From Candidatus Melainabacteria bacterium (GTDB lineage Bacteria; Cyanobacteriota; Vampirovibrionia; Obscuribacterales; Obscuribacteraceae): a stretch of 64,000 nt of DNA. The notes under the pieces were generated by a model. That model ran no database searches. It was given only the letters and a program-made list of their open reading frames with translations, and was not told the DNA's origin. The translations under genes were made by a program, and so were the position numbers. This document shows, piece by piece, positions 24,242-32,451 of this stretch. How positions within the stretch are numbered: the stretch's first letter is position 1; every line of letters begins with the position of its first letter. The DNA lies in the NCBI GenBank assembly GCA_003153555.1, contig PLZS01000130.1, positions 1 through 64,000 on the forward strand, written 5' to 3'.

Positions 24242-25594
24242 TTATCTCAAACCGGAGCTGGCTTGAAGGACAATCTGCGCAGCGTCAAGATAATTCAGGG
24301 GTTTCGAAGTTCCTGTGGAATTTCCTTCGGCAAATGCGGGTTGCGAAAACCAATGTCCATTCGGCTTGCGCGGTTGAGCTGAGTTTGCCGTCTGAGGGCG
24401 ACGTCCACTCGACTTGAAATCGACCATTGCCGCAACGACACGCAGAGCCTCACTCGGAGGAAGAGTCGCCGATAGCGACTCGGGCGAAGCATTAGCGGCG
24501 CGCAGCACGCCGTTGTGGTCCAAGAAATTGGCTGCCGTTTCGCCCGTCATTCCCGCATCAGCCTGAGGCTTGCCTGCGTACATATGGCGAACAAGTAACT
24601 TGTAGAAGTCTCCGCGTGACATCGCCGTTGATGGGTCTAAATTGGCAGGCGATTCGATCGTGCCATTTCTGAGCATCTCTCGCAAAGCTGCCAGCCGGAA
24701 ACGCGAATTGACCGGAAAATATTCAGAGTAGTGACCGATACATTCCATCTGCTCAGCTGTCATTTTGAAGTTCGGATAAAGGCTGGCGGAAGTGACTTGC
24801 CCTTCCTGGCAAGCTTTAAAGAACGGAGTGATAGTTGAGGAATTGGTGCCCATCGCATCACCAATGATGTGAATTTCAACGTCTGGGCGGCCAACCAGCT
24901 CGCGCACTCGCTTGATGGTCGAGCGCGTGTAGTCGTAAGCATCGAGCTTCTTGTATTTGCTGTTCCAGTAATTCATCGGGGCAATGACGTCGTAATAATG
25001 GTCCAGCATCTTCCAAGGGATCTGGGCAACTTGTGGTGCCAAGTTCAATGGGCTGTAGACCACAGCGACCATCGGATAGGTTGGTCCAAGTGTCTGCCTC
25101 ATACGTCGGCTATATGGCTCAACCTTGGCTGGACTCAGGTCCTTTTCCATGTTGGCGGCGATGGCATCCATGCGCTGCCCGGTCGGGCTCTGGAATCGAG
25201 CCGCTTCTATGAGCTTGTCGGCATCGGCTTGAGGATTGTGCAATTCCGCAAACGACCAGGCAATGACGCGAATTTTGTATTTGTGACAAGCGTCAATTAA
25301 CGGTCCCAATTTTTCTGGACTGGTTACAGCGATGGTATTACTACGCGAAGTTTGGACAAAGAGATTTCGAATACCCTTCGCATGGAGATTTTGGCAATAT
25401 GTATCGTAGTTACCGTCTGGATAGTTCCACATATTCATCCAAATGCCCGGCCCATCGGCTAGACCTTCTGGAGACGAGGCTGCTTGACACATCAAATACG
25501 GTGCCACAGCAGCCGTGAATGCTACTACCAAACCGATAAGCCGAGCAGCTTGCTGCCTAGGCAATCCTAGGATAATTCCCTGATAGAACCTCAT
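24242..25594 (-). CDS. Secreted TIM-barrel (glycoside-hydrolase-like) protein with SLH-like C-terminus
   Basis: The start is ATG 25594, behind AGGT; a GTG at 25600 is an alternative. A hydrophobic stretch (residues 20-40, LIGLVVAFTAAVAPYLMC) is a signal anchor or signal peptide. The middle (about 50-280) reads as a TIM barrel in which strands end with VQTSRSNTI, VIAWSFAELHN, MVAVVYSP, YDVIAPMNYWN and IHIIGDAMG; this resembles GH-like domains where acidic residues follow strands 4 and 6. The C-terminal third has segments like S-layer homology motifs (AMSRGDFYKLLVRHM, LPPSEALRVVAAMVDF). It probably acts on envelope polysaccharide, or is a catalytically weak relative. A palindromic operator lies upstream. 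Confidence 0.6.
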   Translation of the reverse strand: MRFYQGIILGLPRQQAARLIGLVVAFTAAVAPYLMCQAASSPEGLADGPGIWMNMWNYPDGNYDTYCQNLHAKGIRNLFVQTSRSNTIAVTSPEKLGPLIDACHKYKIRVIAWSFAELHNPQADADKLIEAARFQSPTGQRMDAIAANMEKDLSPAKVEPYSRRMRQTLGPTYPMVAVVYSPLNLAPQVAQIPWKMLDHYYDVIAPMNYWNSKYKKLDAYDYTRSTIKRVRELVGRPDVEIHIIGDAMGTNSSTITPFFKACQEGQVTSASLYPNFKMTAEQMECIGHYSEYFPVNSRFRLAALREMLRNGTIESPANLDPSTAMSRGDFYKLLVRHMYAGKPQADAGMTGETAANFLDHNGVLRAANASPESLSATLPPSEALRVVAAMVDFKSSGRRPQTANSAQPRKPNGHWFSQPAFAEGNSTGTSKPLNYLDAAQIVLQASSGLR

Positions 25595-25632
25595 CCGCAC
25601 CTAACTTCTAGTAAAAAAACCTATTTATTGAC

Positions 25633-25638
25633 ATTATA
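25633..25638 (-). promoter_or_regulatory. -10-like element for the TIM-barrel gene
   Basis: The minus strand reads TATAAT here, 39 bases before ATG 25594. No good -35 is visible; the expected -35 position (about 25656-25661) overlaps a palindrome, which fits repressor control. Confidence 0.45.
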
Positions 25639-25657
25639 CCCACGCGCATTCAGAAAG

Positions 25658-25675
25658 ATACCTCAAATGAGGTAT
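25658..25675. promoter_or_regulatory. Perfect palindromic operator-like site
   Basis: ATACCTCA-AA-TGAGGTAT is an 18-bp inverted repeat with perfect arms. It lies between the divergent TIM-barrel and nadE genes and covers the presumed -35 of the former, so it could bind a dimeric regulator. Confidence 0.5.
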
Positions 25676-25849
25676 ATCCTGCCGATCGTCAGTTGGTGTG
25701 CGGCACTTCAAGAACGCCACCAACTGAGTGTTTCAGCTACCGGCAGTGCAAAACTGCGAAGATTAAACTCTCGTGTGGGTCTCGTGAAGTGCGATAATTA
25801 CAAGACGTTCGGTATCTGAGACATATATGACACTGCGTAGGTATCTTGC

Positions 25850-27547
25850 ATGAAAGTTGCTCTCGGTCAGATCAATACAACCATCGGGGACATCGATGGA
25901 AACGTCGATAAGATGATTGCTTTCGCCATAAACGCCAGGCAGGGAGGGGCGCGACTGATCATATTTCCCGAGCTTGCGGTCTGCGGATATCCGCCGATGG
26001 ATCTACTTTTAAAAGATAGTTTTGTACACGCGAATTTGAAAGGGCTCGATAAACTGCGTCAAAGTGTGGAAGGGATTTCTGTGCTGGTCGGTTTTGTGGA
26101 TACCAACCATGGCAATGGTCGACCTCTCTATAACGCCTGTGCGCTGCTGGAAGATGGAGAGATCAAAGCTAGGCGATACAAGACATTGCTTCCTTCCTAC
26201 GATGTCTTCGACGAAGACCGCTATTTCGAACCGGCGCGCGAATACATGCCTGTCACCATAGACGGTATTAGCGTGGGAATTTCAATATGCGAAGACATTT
26301 GGAATTCCAAGCAGATAAATACGAAGCCTCGGTATCTAATTGACCCAATCGAGCGAATAGTCGAGCTGCATCCACAACTCCTGGTCAACATCTCAGCCTC
26401 GCCGTTTTCAATTGGAAAGGAGCACATTCGCCATGAACTAGTGCGCAATCAGGCCCGGAAACATGGCATTCCAATCATCTATGTGAACCAGGTTGGCGGC
26501 AACGACGAGCTGATTTTTGATGGTCGTTCGATTGTCGTTAACGCCGATGGTGAATTGATTGCCAGAGGGAACGAGTTTACCGAAGATCTGATCTATGTCG
26601 ATATTGAGCCGGGCGAAAAATCTGTGCAAGTTCTGAACGGCATCATTCGACCTTCCGCAGACGACCGCACCATCAACAGCTATAAAGCGGTTGTGCTCGG
26701 CACCAAAGATTACGTGCGCAAATGTGGCTTCACCAAGACTATTATTGGTCTGTCCGGAGGAATCGACTCAGCTGTCACAGCGGCAATTGCAGTCAAAGCA
26801 TTGGGATCTGAAAACGTTGTTGGCATCGCTATGCCTTCTCCTTACTCCTCGCAAGGTTCGCTGGATGACGCAGCCGCCCTAGCCAAGAACTTAGGCATGG
26901 AATACCGAGTCATACCAATTGAGAAAGCGATGGTGGCGTTCAACGAGATGCTGGGTCCCGCGTTTGAGGGCACCAATCGCGATGTCTCTGAAGAGAATAT
27001 ACAGGCGCGCATTCGCGGCTCCATCTTAATGGCCATGTCGAACAAGTTCAATTATTTGGTGCTCACGACGGGCAACAAATCAGAATTGGCGGTGGGCTAT
27101 TGCACCTTATATGGTGATATGTGCGGTGGAATTGCAGTCATATCAGACCTGCTGAAGACCCTTGTCTACGACCTAGCCAAATACATTAACGAAGAAGCCG
27201 GCAAGGAAATCATTCCGCGCTCAACCATTGAAAAGCCACCATCTGCCGAATTGCGCCCAAATCAAACTGACCAGGATTCGTTGCCTCCATATGTGGTGCT
27301 GGATGGCATCTTGCAAGCTTATGTTGAACAAAGACGCAAGCCAGACGAAATTGTTCGTTTAGGCTATAAGCCAGAAGTTGTAATGGACGTGATCAACAAA
27401 ACTGACAGAAGCGAATACAAGCGCCATCAAGCCGCACCTGGTCTAAAAGTTACAACACGAGCATTTGGCGTCGGTTGGAGAATGCCAATCGCCCAACGCT
27501 TCAAGGAAACCGTCGGTCAGGAAACTTATCAAGTAGTATCTAAGTGA
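25850..27547 (+). CDS. nadE: Glutamine-dependent NAD+ synthetase
   Basis: The 565-residue protein joins an N-terminal nitrilase-type glutaminase (FPELAVCGYPP with catalytic Glu, the lysine in KTLLPSYDVFDE, and nucleophile Cys in ISICEDIW) to a C-terminal ATP-PPi synthetase with the P-loop SGGIDSAVT. It makes NAD+ from deamido-NAD+, ATP and glutamine-derived ammonia, the last step of NAD synthesis in the cytoplasm. The motifs and length match the long-type enzyme of cyanobacteria and many other bacteria. It starts at ATG 25850 without a strong ribosome site. It leads an operon with a membrane protein, the FadJ-like gene and thpR. Confidence 0.96.
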   Translation: MKVALGQINTTIGDIDGNVDKMIAFAINARQGGARLIIFPELAVCGYPPMDLLLKDSFVHANLKGLDKLRQSVEGISVLVGFVDTNHGNGRPLYNACALLEDGEIKARRYKTLLPSYDVFDEDRYFEPAREYMPVTIDGISVGISICEDIWNSKQINTKPRYLIDPIERIVELHPQLLVNISASPFSIGKEHIRHELVRNQARKHGIPIIYVNQVGGNDELIFDGRSIVVNADGELIARGNEFTEDLIYVDIEPGEKSVQVLNGIIRPSADDRTINSYKAVVLGTKDYVRKCGFTKTIIGLSGGIDSAVTAAIAVKALGSENVVGIAMPSPYSSQGSLDDAAALAKNLGMEYRVIPIEKAMVAFNEMLGPAFEGTNRDVSEENIQARIRGSILMAMSNKFNYLVLTTGNKSELAVGYCTLYGDMCGGIAVISDLLKTLVYDLAKYINEEAGKEIIPRSTIEKPPSAELRPNQTDQDSLPPYVVLDGILQAYVEQRRKPDEIVRLGYKPEVVMDVINKTDRSEYKRHQAAPGLKVTTRAFGVGWRMPIAQRFKETVGQETYQVVSK

Positions 27548-27585
27548 TATGCTAGTTACCGGCGAAGCCGCACCGTCGAGGTCAT

Positions 27586-28128
27586 ATGACTAAAAAGGAT
27601 GAAGAAATCCAGCGCAAGTTAGAAGAGCTGGAGTCCGCTGTTTTGAGAGAGACACCGACGCCATCTCAACAACATTTGACGTCGCCCCAGAAATCGACTG
27701 ACCTAATATCACTCGAAAAGAAGCAGCTTCCTACCACGCCGGTCCAAAACGATCTGCTGTATTTTGGCGGCATCGGTTTAATTCTCACTGGTCTGTTCAT
27801 GTTCTTCAACCACGTCAGAATAAGCTCCGGATTCATGGGCATGCTGGGCTTGGGCGGTGGCGGTTTTGGACTTTTATTTATTCCGTTGATGATTGGCATC
27901 GGTTGGATGATTTATGATTCGAAGAACAAGATTGCCTGGATGTTAGTCACCGGAACTTGCGTGCTCATAATTGTTTCAGTGCTAAGCAGCTTGGTTATGA
28001 ATTTCCCGCAAATGACTTTGCTTGGAATGATCTTCATGCTCCTGCCTTTCGCGGCTGGTGGTGCCATGCTACTTAAAGGAATGGGCGGACCTAAAGCAAT
28101 CGAGCAGAAGTTTAAGAAGATCGAATGA
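27586..28128 (+). CDS. Small integral membrane protein, function unknown
   Basis: The start at ATG 27586 has GAGG four bases upstream. The first 55 residues are hydrophilic and helical (EIQRKLEELESAVL), then four membrane helices follow (DLLYFGGIGLILTGLFMFF, LGGGGFGLLFIPLMIGIGW, MLVTGTCVLIIVSVLSSLV, LLGMIFMLLPFAAGGAML). The second hairpin contains a Gly-rich turn (GLGGGGFG). The C-terminus is basic. I do not recognise a family. The stop overlaps the FadJ-like start by ATGA, indicating coupled translation in the nadE operon. Confidence 0.65.
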   Translation: MTKKDEEIQRKLEELESAVLRETPTPSQQHLTSPQKSTDLISLEKKQLPTTPVQNDLLYFGGIGLILTGLFMFFNHVRISSGFMGMLGLGGGGFGLLFIPLMIGIGWMIYDSKNKIAWMLVTGTCVLIIVSVLSSLVMNFPQMTLLGMIFMLLPFAAGGAMLLKGMGGPKAIEQKFKKIE

Positions 28129-30317
28129 TCAGCAACAAGTCCGACGGCACTGAAGGCTCGCAAGCTTGGAAAAGTAAAGCGACTCTGCAGCACATCATTG
28201 TTCGAAAAAAAAGATCCGGCGTTGCCTTTTTGTTTCTTGATTCTCCCGGTAAACAGAATTTTCTCAGGGCCGAAGTTATCGATGAGTTGAGTCTCGCGAT
28301 CACCGAAGTGGCAGACGACCCCGACGTTAAAGCGATGGTCGTCATCTCCGGCAAAGCGGATACATTCGTAACAGGAGCCGACTTACACGAGATCATGCGG
28401 TTCTCGAACAAAATGGACGGATTGAAGTTATCGCGACATGGACACAAAGTTTTCGCCGCCCTAGCTAATTTTAAAAGACCAACGGTGGCAGCCATCAATG
28501 GCGTCTGCCTCGGAGGCGGGCTTGAATTGGTTCTATGTTGTGACCGCAGGGTGGCTACCGACGCACTAATTACGGTACTAGGTCTACCGGAAGTAAGACA
28601 TGGAATCGTGCCGGGATTTGGTGGCACACAGCGATTGCCAAGGCAAATAGGCGTCCGCAATGCTTTAGAAATTATTCTCGGCGGAGAGCTCGTAGATGCG
28701 CATCGCGCGCTAGATATGAACATAGTCGATCAGATAGTGCCAGCTGATAATTTGATGCAACGCGCCGAACAACTGGCGCTAGAGTTGTTGGAAATTCCAT
28801 TAGGCGACAGAAAAATAGTCGCTCCAGAATTAGACGCTGAGAAGCTAAGCAAGTTGTTTTCCATTTGTGAACGCTCGGTGCGGATCAAAACAAAGGGCAG
28901 ATATCCAGCTCAGCTGCGAGTACTGGAGGTGATGAAGACTGGTCTGATAGAGGGAATGGAAGCGGGAATAGAGGCAGAAATAACAACATTCGCTGAACTT
29001 TCAGTAAGTGAAGTGGCTCGAAACCTTATCTTCTTATTTTTCTCAAGAGAGTTAGCAAAACAAACTGCCGCGATTGCCAGTCGTCATTCCAATATTCGCT
29101 TGAACGCCGTCTCCATAGTTGGATTGGAGCGCCGGCTTCCAGCCGGCACCGAACCTGGTAACAAAGGCTTTAATCCCGCGTCGAGCTCAGACGTAAACAC
29201 CATCGAAGCCGGCAAGATGCCGGCGCTCCCAGGTGGCACACTAGCCAAATTAGCAATCGCGCATGGACTAGACGTTTCTTTCATTGAAACTAACGAACAC
29301 ACGCACACTGCACTTCGGACCAATTCAAACATCCTAAAAGCCGATCTAATTATCGAATCCACCACCGAAGACAAAGACACCAAACTCAAAATCCTGTCGA
29401 CCATGGCAACGGTGATGAAACCAGATGCGGTGCTCGTAACAGTTACATCTTCTCTTTCAATCGCCGAACTGGCCACATCCATTCCCAACAAGCAAAACTT
29501 CATTGGCATGCAATTGATTCATCCAATAGACAAAATGCCTCTTGCTGAATTGATTCCCCATCCAGACACAAGCAAATTTGCAACAGCGCAAGCAACAAAG
29601 TTCGTCAACAAAATCGGAAAGTTATCTGCGTGCGTTCATGATAGTCCGGGATTTTTATTGAACAGAATCTTGACAGTGTATCTCCAGCAAGCGGCACGGA
29701 TGGCTGAAAGCGGCATCCCGGTGAATTGGCTGGAACAGTCCGCCATTAATTTTGGAATGCCGATGGGTCCATTTTCCGTACTCGATGAAATTGGTTTGGA
29801 TCTGGCACAGACAGTTGCAACTGTCCTAAGCGAAAAGCTTGGCGATAGGTTTAAGGTTCCCAATTCTTTGTCCAAAGCATTAAGCGCGGGTATGATCGGA
29901 CGCGAGAATGGCTGTGGAGCTTACGTTTGGCACGAGGACAAGAAACTCGAACTGAACATTGATCTCCAAACAAAAGTAGGTTTCCTCATTTCCGAAAGTA
30001 GTTTGCCTCCTGAACAATCAACGAAAATCGCCCATGCGATGATACTGCCTATGGTGGACGAAGCATCTCGATGTCTTGATGAAAGGGTAGTGCGGCGTGC
30101 TCGAGAAATTGATCTTTGCATGGTCATGGGCATCGGATTCCCGTCGTTCAGGGGAGGACTGCTGCGCTATGCCGACAGCCTTGGCATTAAACAAATCATT
30201 GACGAAATTCAAGAAATTTATATACAAACCACCCCAGCACACCATATAAGCGATTACCTTAAGAGGCTAGTGCAGGAGAATCGAGGTTTTTACTCGCGAG
30301 CGATGGAACAGAACTAG
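28125..30317 (+). CDS. FadJ/FadB-like protein: intact enoyl-CoA hydratase, degenerate 3-hydroxyacyl-CoA dehydrogenase
   Basis: The N-terminal 300 residues are crotonase-fold: the oxyanion-hole segment GADLHEI, then GGGLELVLCCD and LGLPEVRHGIVPGFGGTQRL, which keep both catalytic Glu residues. The C-terminal part aligns with 3-hydroxyacyl-CoA dehydrogenase, but three key places are changed: the NAD loop after VSIVG is split by about 36 foreign residues, the catalytic His of the G(M/L)HFFNP motif is Gln (GMQLIHP), and NTS is VTS. The Asn in DSPGFLLNRIL is kept. It probably hydrates enoyl-CoA but may not oxidise. The insertion comes from a REPIN-like element (29126-29234). It lies in the nadE operon with ATGA coupling. 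Confidence 0.85.
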   Translation: MISNKSDGTEGSQAWKSKATLQHIIVRKKRSGVAFLFLDSPGKQNFLRAEVIDELSLAITEVADDPDVKAMVVISGKADTFVTGADLHEIMRFSNKMDGLKLSRHGHKVFAALANFKRPTVAAINGVCLGGGLELVLCCDRRVATDALITVLGLPEVRHGIVPGFGGTQRLPRQIGVRNALEIILGGELVDAHRALDMNIVDQIVPADNLMQRAEQLALELLEIPLGDRKIVAPELDAEKLSKLFSICERSVRIKTKGRYPAQLRVLEVMKTGLIEGMEAGIEAEITTFAELSVSEVARNLIFLFFSRELAKQTAAIASRHSNIRLNAVSIVGLERRLPAGTEPGNKGFNPASSSDVNTIEAGKMPALPGGTLAKLAIAHGLDVSFIETNEHTHTALRTNSNILKADLIIESTTEDKDTKLKILSTMATVMKPDAVLVTVTSSLSIAELATSIPNKQNFIGMQLIHPIDKMPLAELIPHPDTSKFATAQATKFVNKIGKLSACVHDSPGFLLNRILTVYLQQAARMAESGIPVNWLEQSAINFGMPMGPFSVLDEIGLDLAQTVATVLSEKLGDRFKVPNSLSKALSAGMIGRENGCGAYVWHEDKKLELNIDLQTKVGFLISESSLPPEQSTKIAHAMILPMVDEASRCLDERVVRRAREIDLCMVMGIGFPSFRGGLLRYADSLGIKQIIDEIQEIYIQTTPAHHISDYLKRLVQENRGFYSRAMEQN
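29126..29234. repeat. REPIN-like inverted REP doublet inserted in frame in the FadJ-like gene
   Basis: Left copy 29126-29158 starts GGAGCGCCGGCTTCC; right copy 29205-29234 ends GATGCCGGCGCTCCCAGG. The two are in inverted order around a 46-bp core and would fold as a long hairpin. Length is about 109 bp, near 36 codons, without a stop, adding residues about 335-370 including AGKMPALPGG. Confidence 0.75.
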
Positions 30318-30319
30318 AG

Positions 30320-30964
30320 ATGCCGAGGCTATTCATAGGAACATTCCTGAGCCTGGATGACCAGCAGAAACTTTCAGTTCTGCAGTCTGACAACGAGCAT
30401 TTAGAAAGTCTCTGGGAGCGAAAGCCGCGCTGGGTTAAGCCAGTAAAGTTGCACATCACTTGGCTGTTCTTAGGTTCTGTTGAGCAAAATCTCGTTGCCA
30501 AGTTGAGCTCGACTCTGCACAAGGTAATCTACGAACGAAATAAGATGCAGAACGACGAAGATCGCAAAGATTTGGTCATGGAATTCACGAAGCCTGAGGT
30601 GTGGCCAAATTCACGCAAGCCGCGGCTAATAGTAGTCGCCAATAAACCAATTCCAAGAGCCGTTGAATCGCTGGCTCGGACGATCCGGACAGGTTTGATT
30701 CCCTTCTATACTGCCCAAACCGAACAAGAACACAACCAGGATTTCAAACCCCATGTAACCTTGATGCGGCTGGACAGGCGCATTGAAACGCCAGCTGATA
30801 AGCTCGCCTTTGATCGGGTTGAAATCCGGGTCGATCCAGCTGCAATTAATTCTCTTGACGAGGCGCTGCCCATCAAGCTGAAGGTTGATGACGTCTGCCT
30901 GGTAGAAAGTAACGTGAACGGGAACGACTACAAGATTTTGGACACCGTCCGACTGCGCGATTAA
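30320..30964 (+). CDS. thpR: RNA 2',3'-cyclic phosphodiesterase (LigT/2H family)
   Basis: The 214-residue protein carries the two His-x-Thr/Ser motifs of the 2H phosphoesterase superfamily: HITWLFLG near residue 50 and HVTLMRL near 150. The first RLFIGTFL segment is also typical of ThpR/LigT. Members hydrolyse 2',3'-cyclic phosphates at RNA ends. The start at ATG 30320 is two bases after the upstream stop. It is longer than usual by about 20 residues because of an insertion between the motifs. It ends the nadE operon. Confidence 0.9.
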   Translation: MPRLFIGTFLSLDDQQKLSVLQSDNEHLESLWERKPRWVKPVKLHITWLFLGSVEQNLVAKLSSTLHKVIYERNKMQNDEDRKDLVMEFTKPEVWPNSRKPRLIVVANKPIPRAVESLARTIRTGLIPFYTAQTEQEHNQDFKPHVTLMRLDRRIETPADKLAFDRVEIRVDPAAINSLDEALPIKLKVDDVCLVESNVNGNDYKILDTVRLRD

Positions 30965-31042
30965 TCCTAGGATAGCCTATCCGAGGAGGGCCTATGCAGC
31001 AAGCTGCTCGGCTCCTGCAGCTAGCTTCTCGGCATAATCTGC

Positions 31043-31213
31043 CTACTCCTGAGGCGCCGGCTTCACTTCATCTGTTTCAGGAATCGGGTTTGGCTCAGGA
31101 AACGGTGGATTGGGGTCAGGTTCGGGACCAGGCACGGGTACTGGTTGGGGATTTGGGCCAGGGCGTGGTATGGGCCGCGGCTCCGCTAATTTTGGACAGG
31201 TAAAACGCCCCAT
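31043..31213 (-). CDS. Small proline-rich (PX)n protein, uncertain
   Basis: ATG 31213 has GAGG seven bases upstream and opens a 56-codon frame rich in alternating proline (PIPRPGPNPQPVPVPGPEPDP). Proline codons vary widely in the third base, as expected if the peptide is selected. The opposite strand reads as (GX)n, and a 69-codon plus-strand ORF at 30994-31203 has a stronger ribosome site (GAGGAGG), so the real gene here is not settled. Could be a cell-wall linker protein or non-coding low-complexity DNA. Confidence 0.3.
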   Translation of the reverse strand: MGRFTCPKLAEPRPIPRPGPNPQPVPVPGPEPDPNPPFPEPNPIPETDEVKPAPQE

Positions 31214-31376
31214 AGCAACACCTCTAAAACTCTGCCGTGTCGGCAATGACGTGCGCATGACAAATAAGAGCCCAGATTTGGTGAAATTTTTGAACACCAG
31301 AGTTAGATTGACTAATCAGCGCGTGCAATAGTGTAAATTAGCTTGAATCAGATTTCGTCTTCTAAAACAAGGTGCC

Positions 31377-31826
31377 ATGCCTCCTAAACCGAAACGAGCT
31401 CTATCCCTCGTAAAAAAGACAGATAGCCATAAATCCGGTACGGAAAAGTCAGAACCGGAGATGGTTCTCATTGTGGAAGACAACGAGGTTTTAAGAAGGT
31501 TGTTTCTTTCACAACTGAAGGTGATCGGGCTGGTCGGGCATGAAGCTACGAATGGCAAGGAAGCTGTTGAAACCTTTTCCAAGGGACAATACGGTTTAAT
31601 CCTGATGGATGTCAGCATGCCCGTCATGGATGGACTGGAAGCGACGAAATTAATTCGCGAAGCTGAAAAAGCAAAGAAGAAGCAGCGCGTGCCGATAATT
31701 GCCGTCACCGGAATTTCGGATCGCGATACTTGCTTACAAGCCGGAATGGATGATTTTATGAACAAACCATTCCTGCTGGAACACTTACGCGGCGTTGTCG
31801 CTAAATGGATGAAGCATCGCGCCTAA
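31377..31826 (+). CDS. Single-domain response regulator (receiver only)
   Basis: After a 28-residue basic tail, the protein is one receiver domain: acidic pocket VEDNEVL, phosphorylated Asp in LMDVSMPVMDG, the Thr in AVTGISD and Lys in MNKPF. No output domain follows, like CheY or a phosphotransfer intermediate. It receives phosphate from a histidine kinase or Hpt domain. The receiver is most like those attached to hybrid kinases (QxxMPVMDGLEAT style). It stands alone on the plus strand. It may couple to one of the hybrid kinases at 43-53 kb; that is inference. Confidence 0.9.
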   Translation: MPPKPKRALSLVKKTDSHKSGTEKSEPEMVLIVEDNEVLRRLFLSQLKVIGLVGHEATNGKEAVETFSKGQYGLILMDVSMPVMDGLEATKLIREAEKAKKKQRVPIIAVTGISDRDTCLQAGMDDFMNKPFLLEHLRGVVAKWMKHRA

Positions 31827-32060
31827 CCTGCGAGCGCCGGCAGCCCTACCAGCAGCTAGTCTTAGCGCTTCACCTACTGGTGCGCACCAAATGTGGTGAA
31901 CGTGCTGTTCATGATTTCTGTTTCCGATTAATACGACCGGTAAATTGACTTAAAGTCGCCCGTTTAGTTTCGTGGTTTTATTTTCCGTTTTGGAGGAACA
32001 TATATCTAGTGCATACCTCCTCCATAACCAACAGACGTATTATTGAAGCCGGAAAAATCG
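31827..32060. other. Intergenic region with an SD-containing hairpin
   Basis: TGGAGGA (31991-31997) can pair with TCCTCCA (32018-32024) around a 20-base loop containing a GTG at 32009. No gene directly uses this ribosome site; otherwise nothing recognised. A weak REP-like fragment (GCGCCGGCAGCC) sits at about 31833. Confidence 0.35.
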
Positions 32061-32366
32061 ATGAACCGCCAAAACAACAGCCAGTCATTAATGCAGAAAG
32101 CCGCACAGGCTCGAATAAACCAACAATGGCAAAAGGCTGAAGCGATGTACCGAGCGATAGCTCAGGTGCTCACGATTGCTGGAATGAATGCAGAGCTGGC
32201 TGTCGTTCTCTATCATTTGGCCAAGACGCTGGAAGATCAGGGCAAATATTTCGCCGCGTTCGAAACATTATCGGCGCTTGATTTATTGCTTGCCGAACTT
32301 GAAGAACTGAACGACCAGGATTTGCATAATCAATTGAACGACGAACTCAACGACGATGTCGCCTAG
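32061..32366 (+). CDS. Small TPR-like helical protein
   Basis: The start is ATG 32061; a TTG at 32043 is an alternative. The 101-residue product has one clear TPR-like helix pair (AQARINQQWQKAEAMYRAIAQV and LAVVLYHLAKTLEDQGKYFAAFETL). The C-terminus is very acidic. No signal peptide or membrane helix is present. TPR pairs mediate protein binding, so it may be an adaptor. It is convergent with the amidase gene. No family is recognised beyond the repeat. Confidence 0.55.
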   Translation: MNRQNNSQSLMQKAAQARINQQWQKAEAMYRAIAQVLTIAGMNAELAVVLYHLAKTLEDQGKYFAAFETLSALDLLLAELEELNDQDLHNQLNDELNDDVA

Positions 32367-32451
32367 CCAATATTGTTTGCTTCGTGTGGTTCGGGACGGG
32401 TCTGAAAATCCGTGCTCAATCTAGCAACACACAAAAATCCAAGTCTGCTGA

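Noticed and set aside
30994-31203. Plus-strand 69-codon ORF with GAGGAGG
   Set aside because: Good ribosome site but overlaps the (PX)n region and shows no domain; kept only as an alternative within the uncertain small gene.
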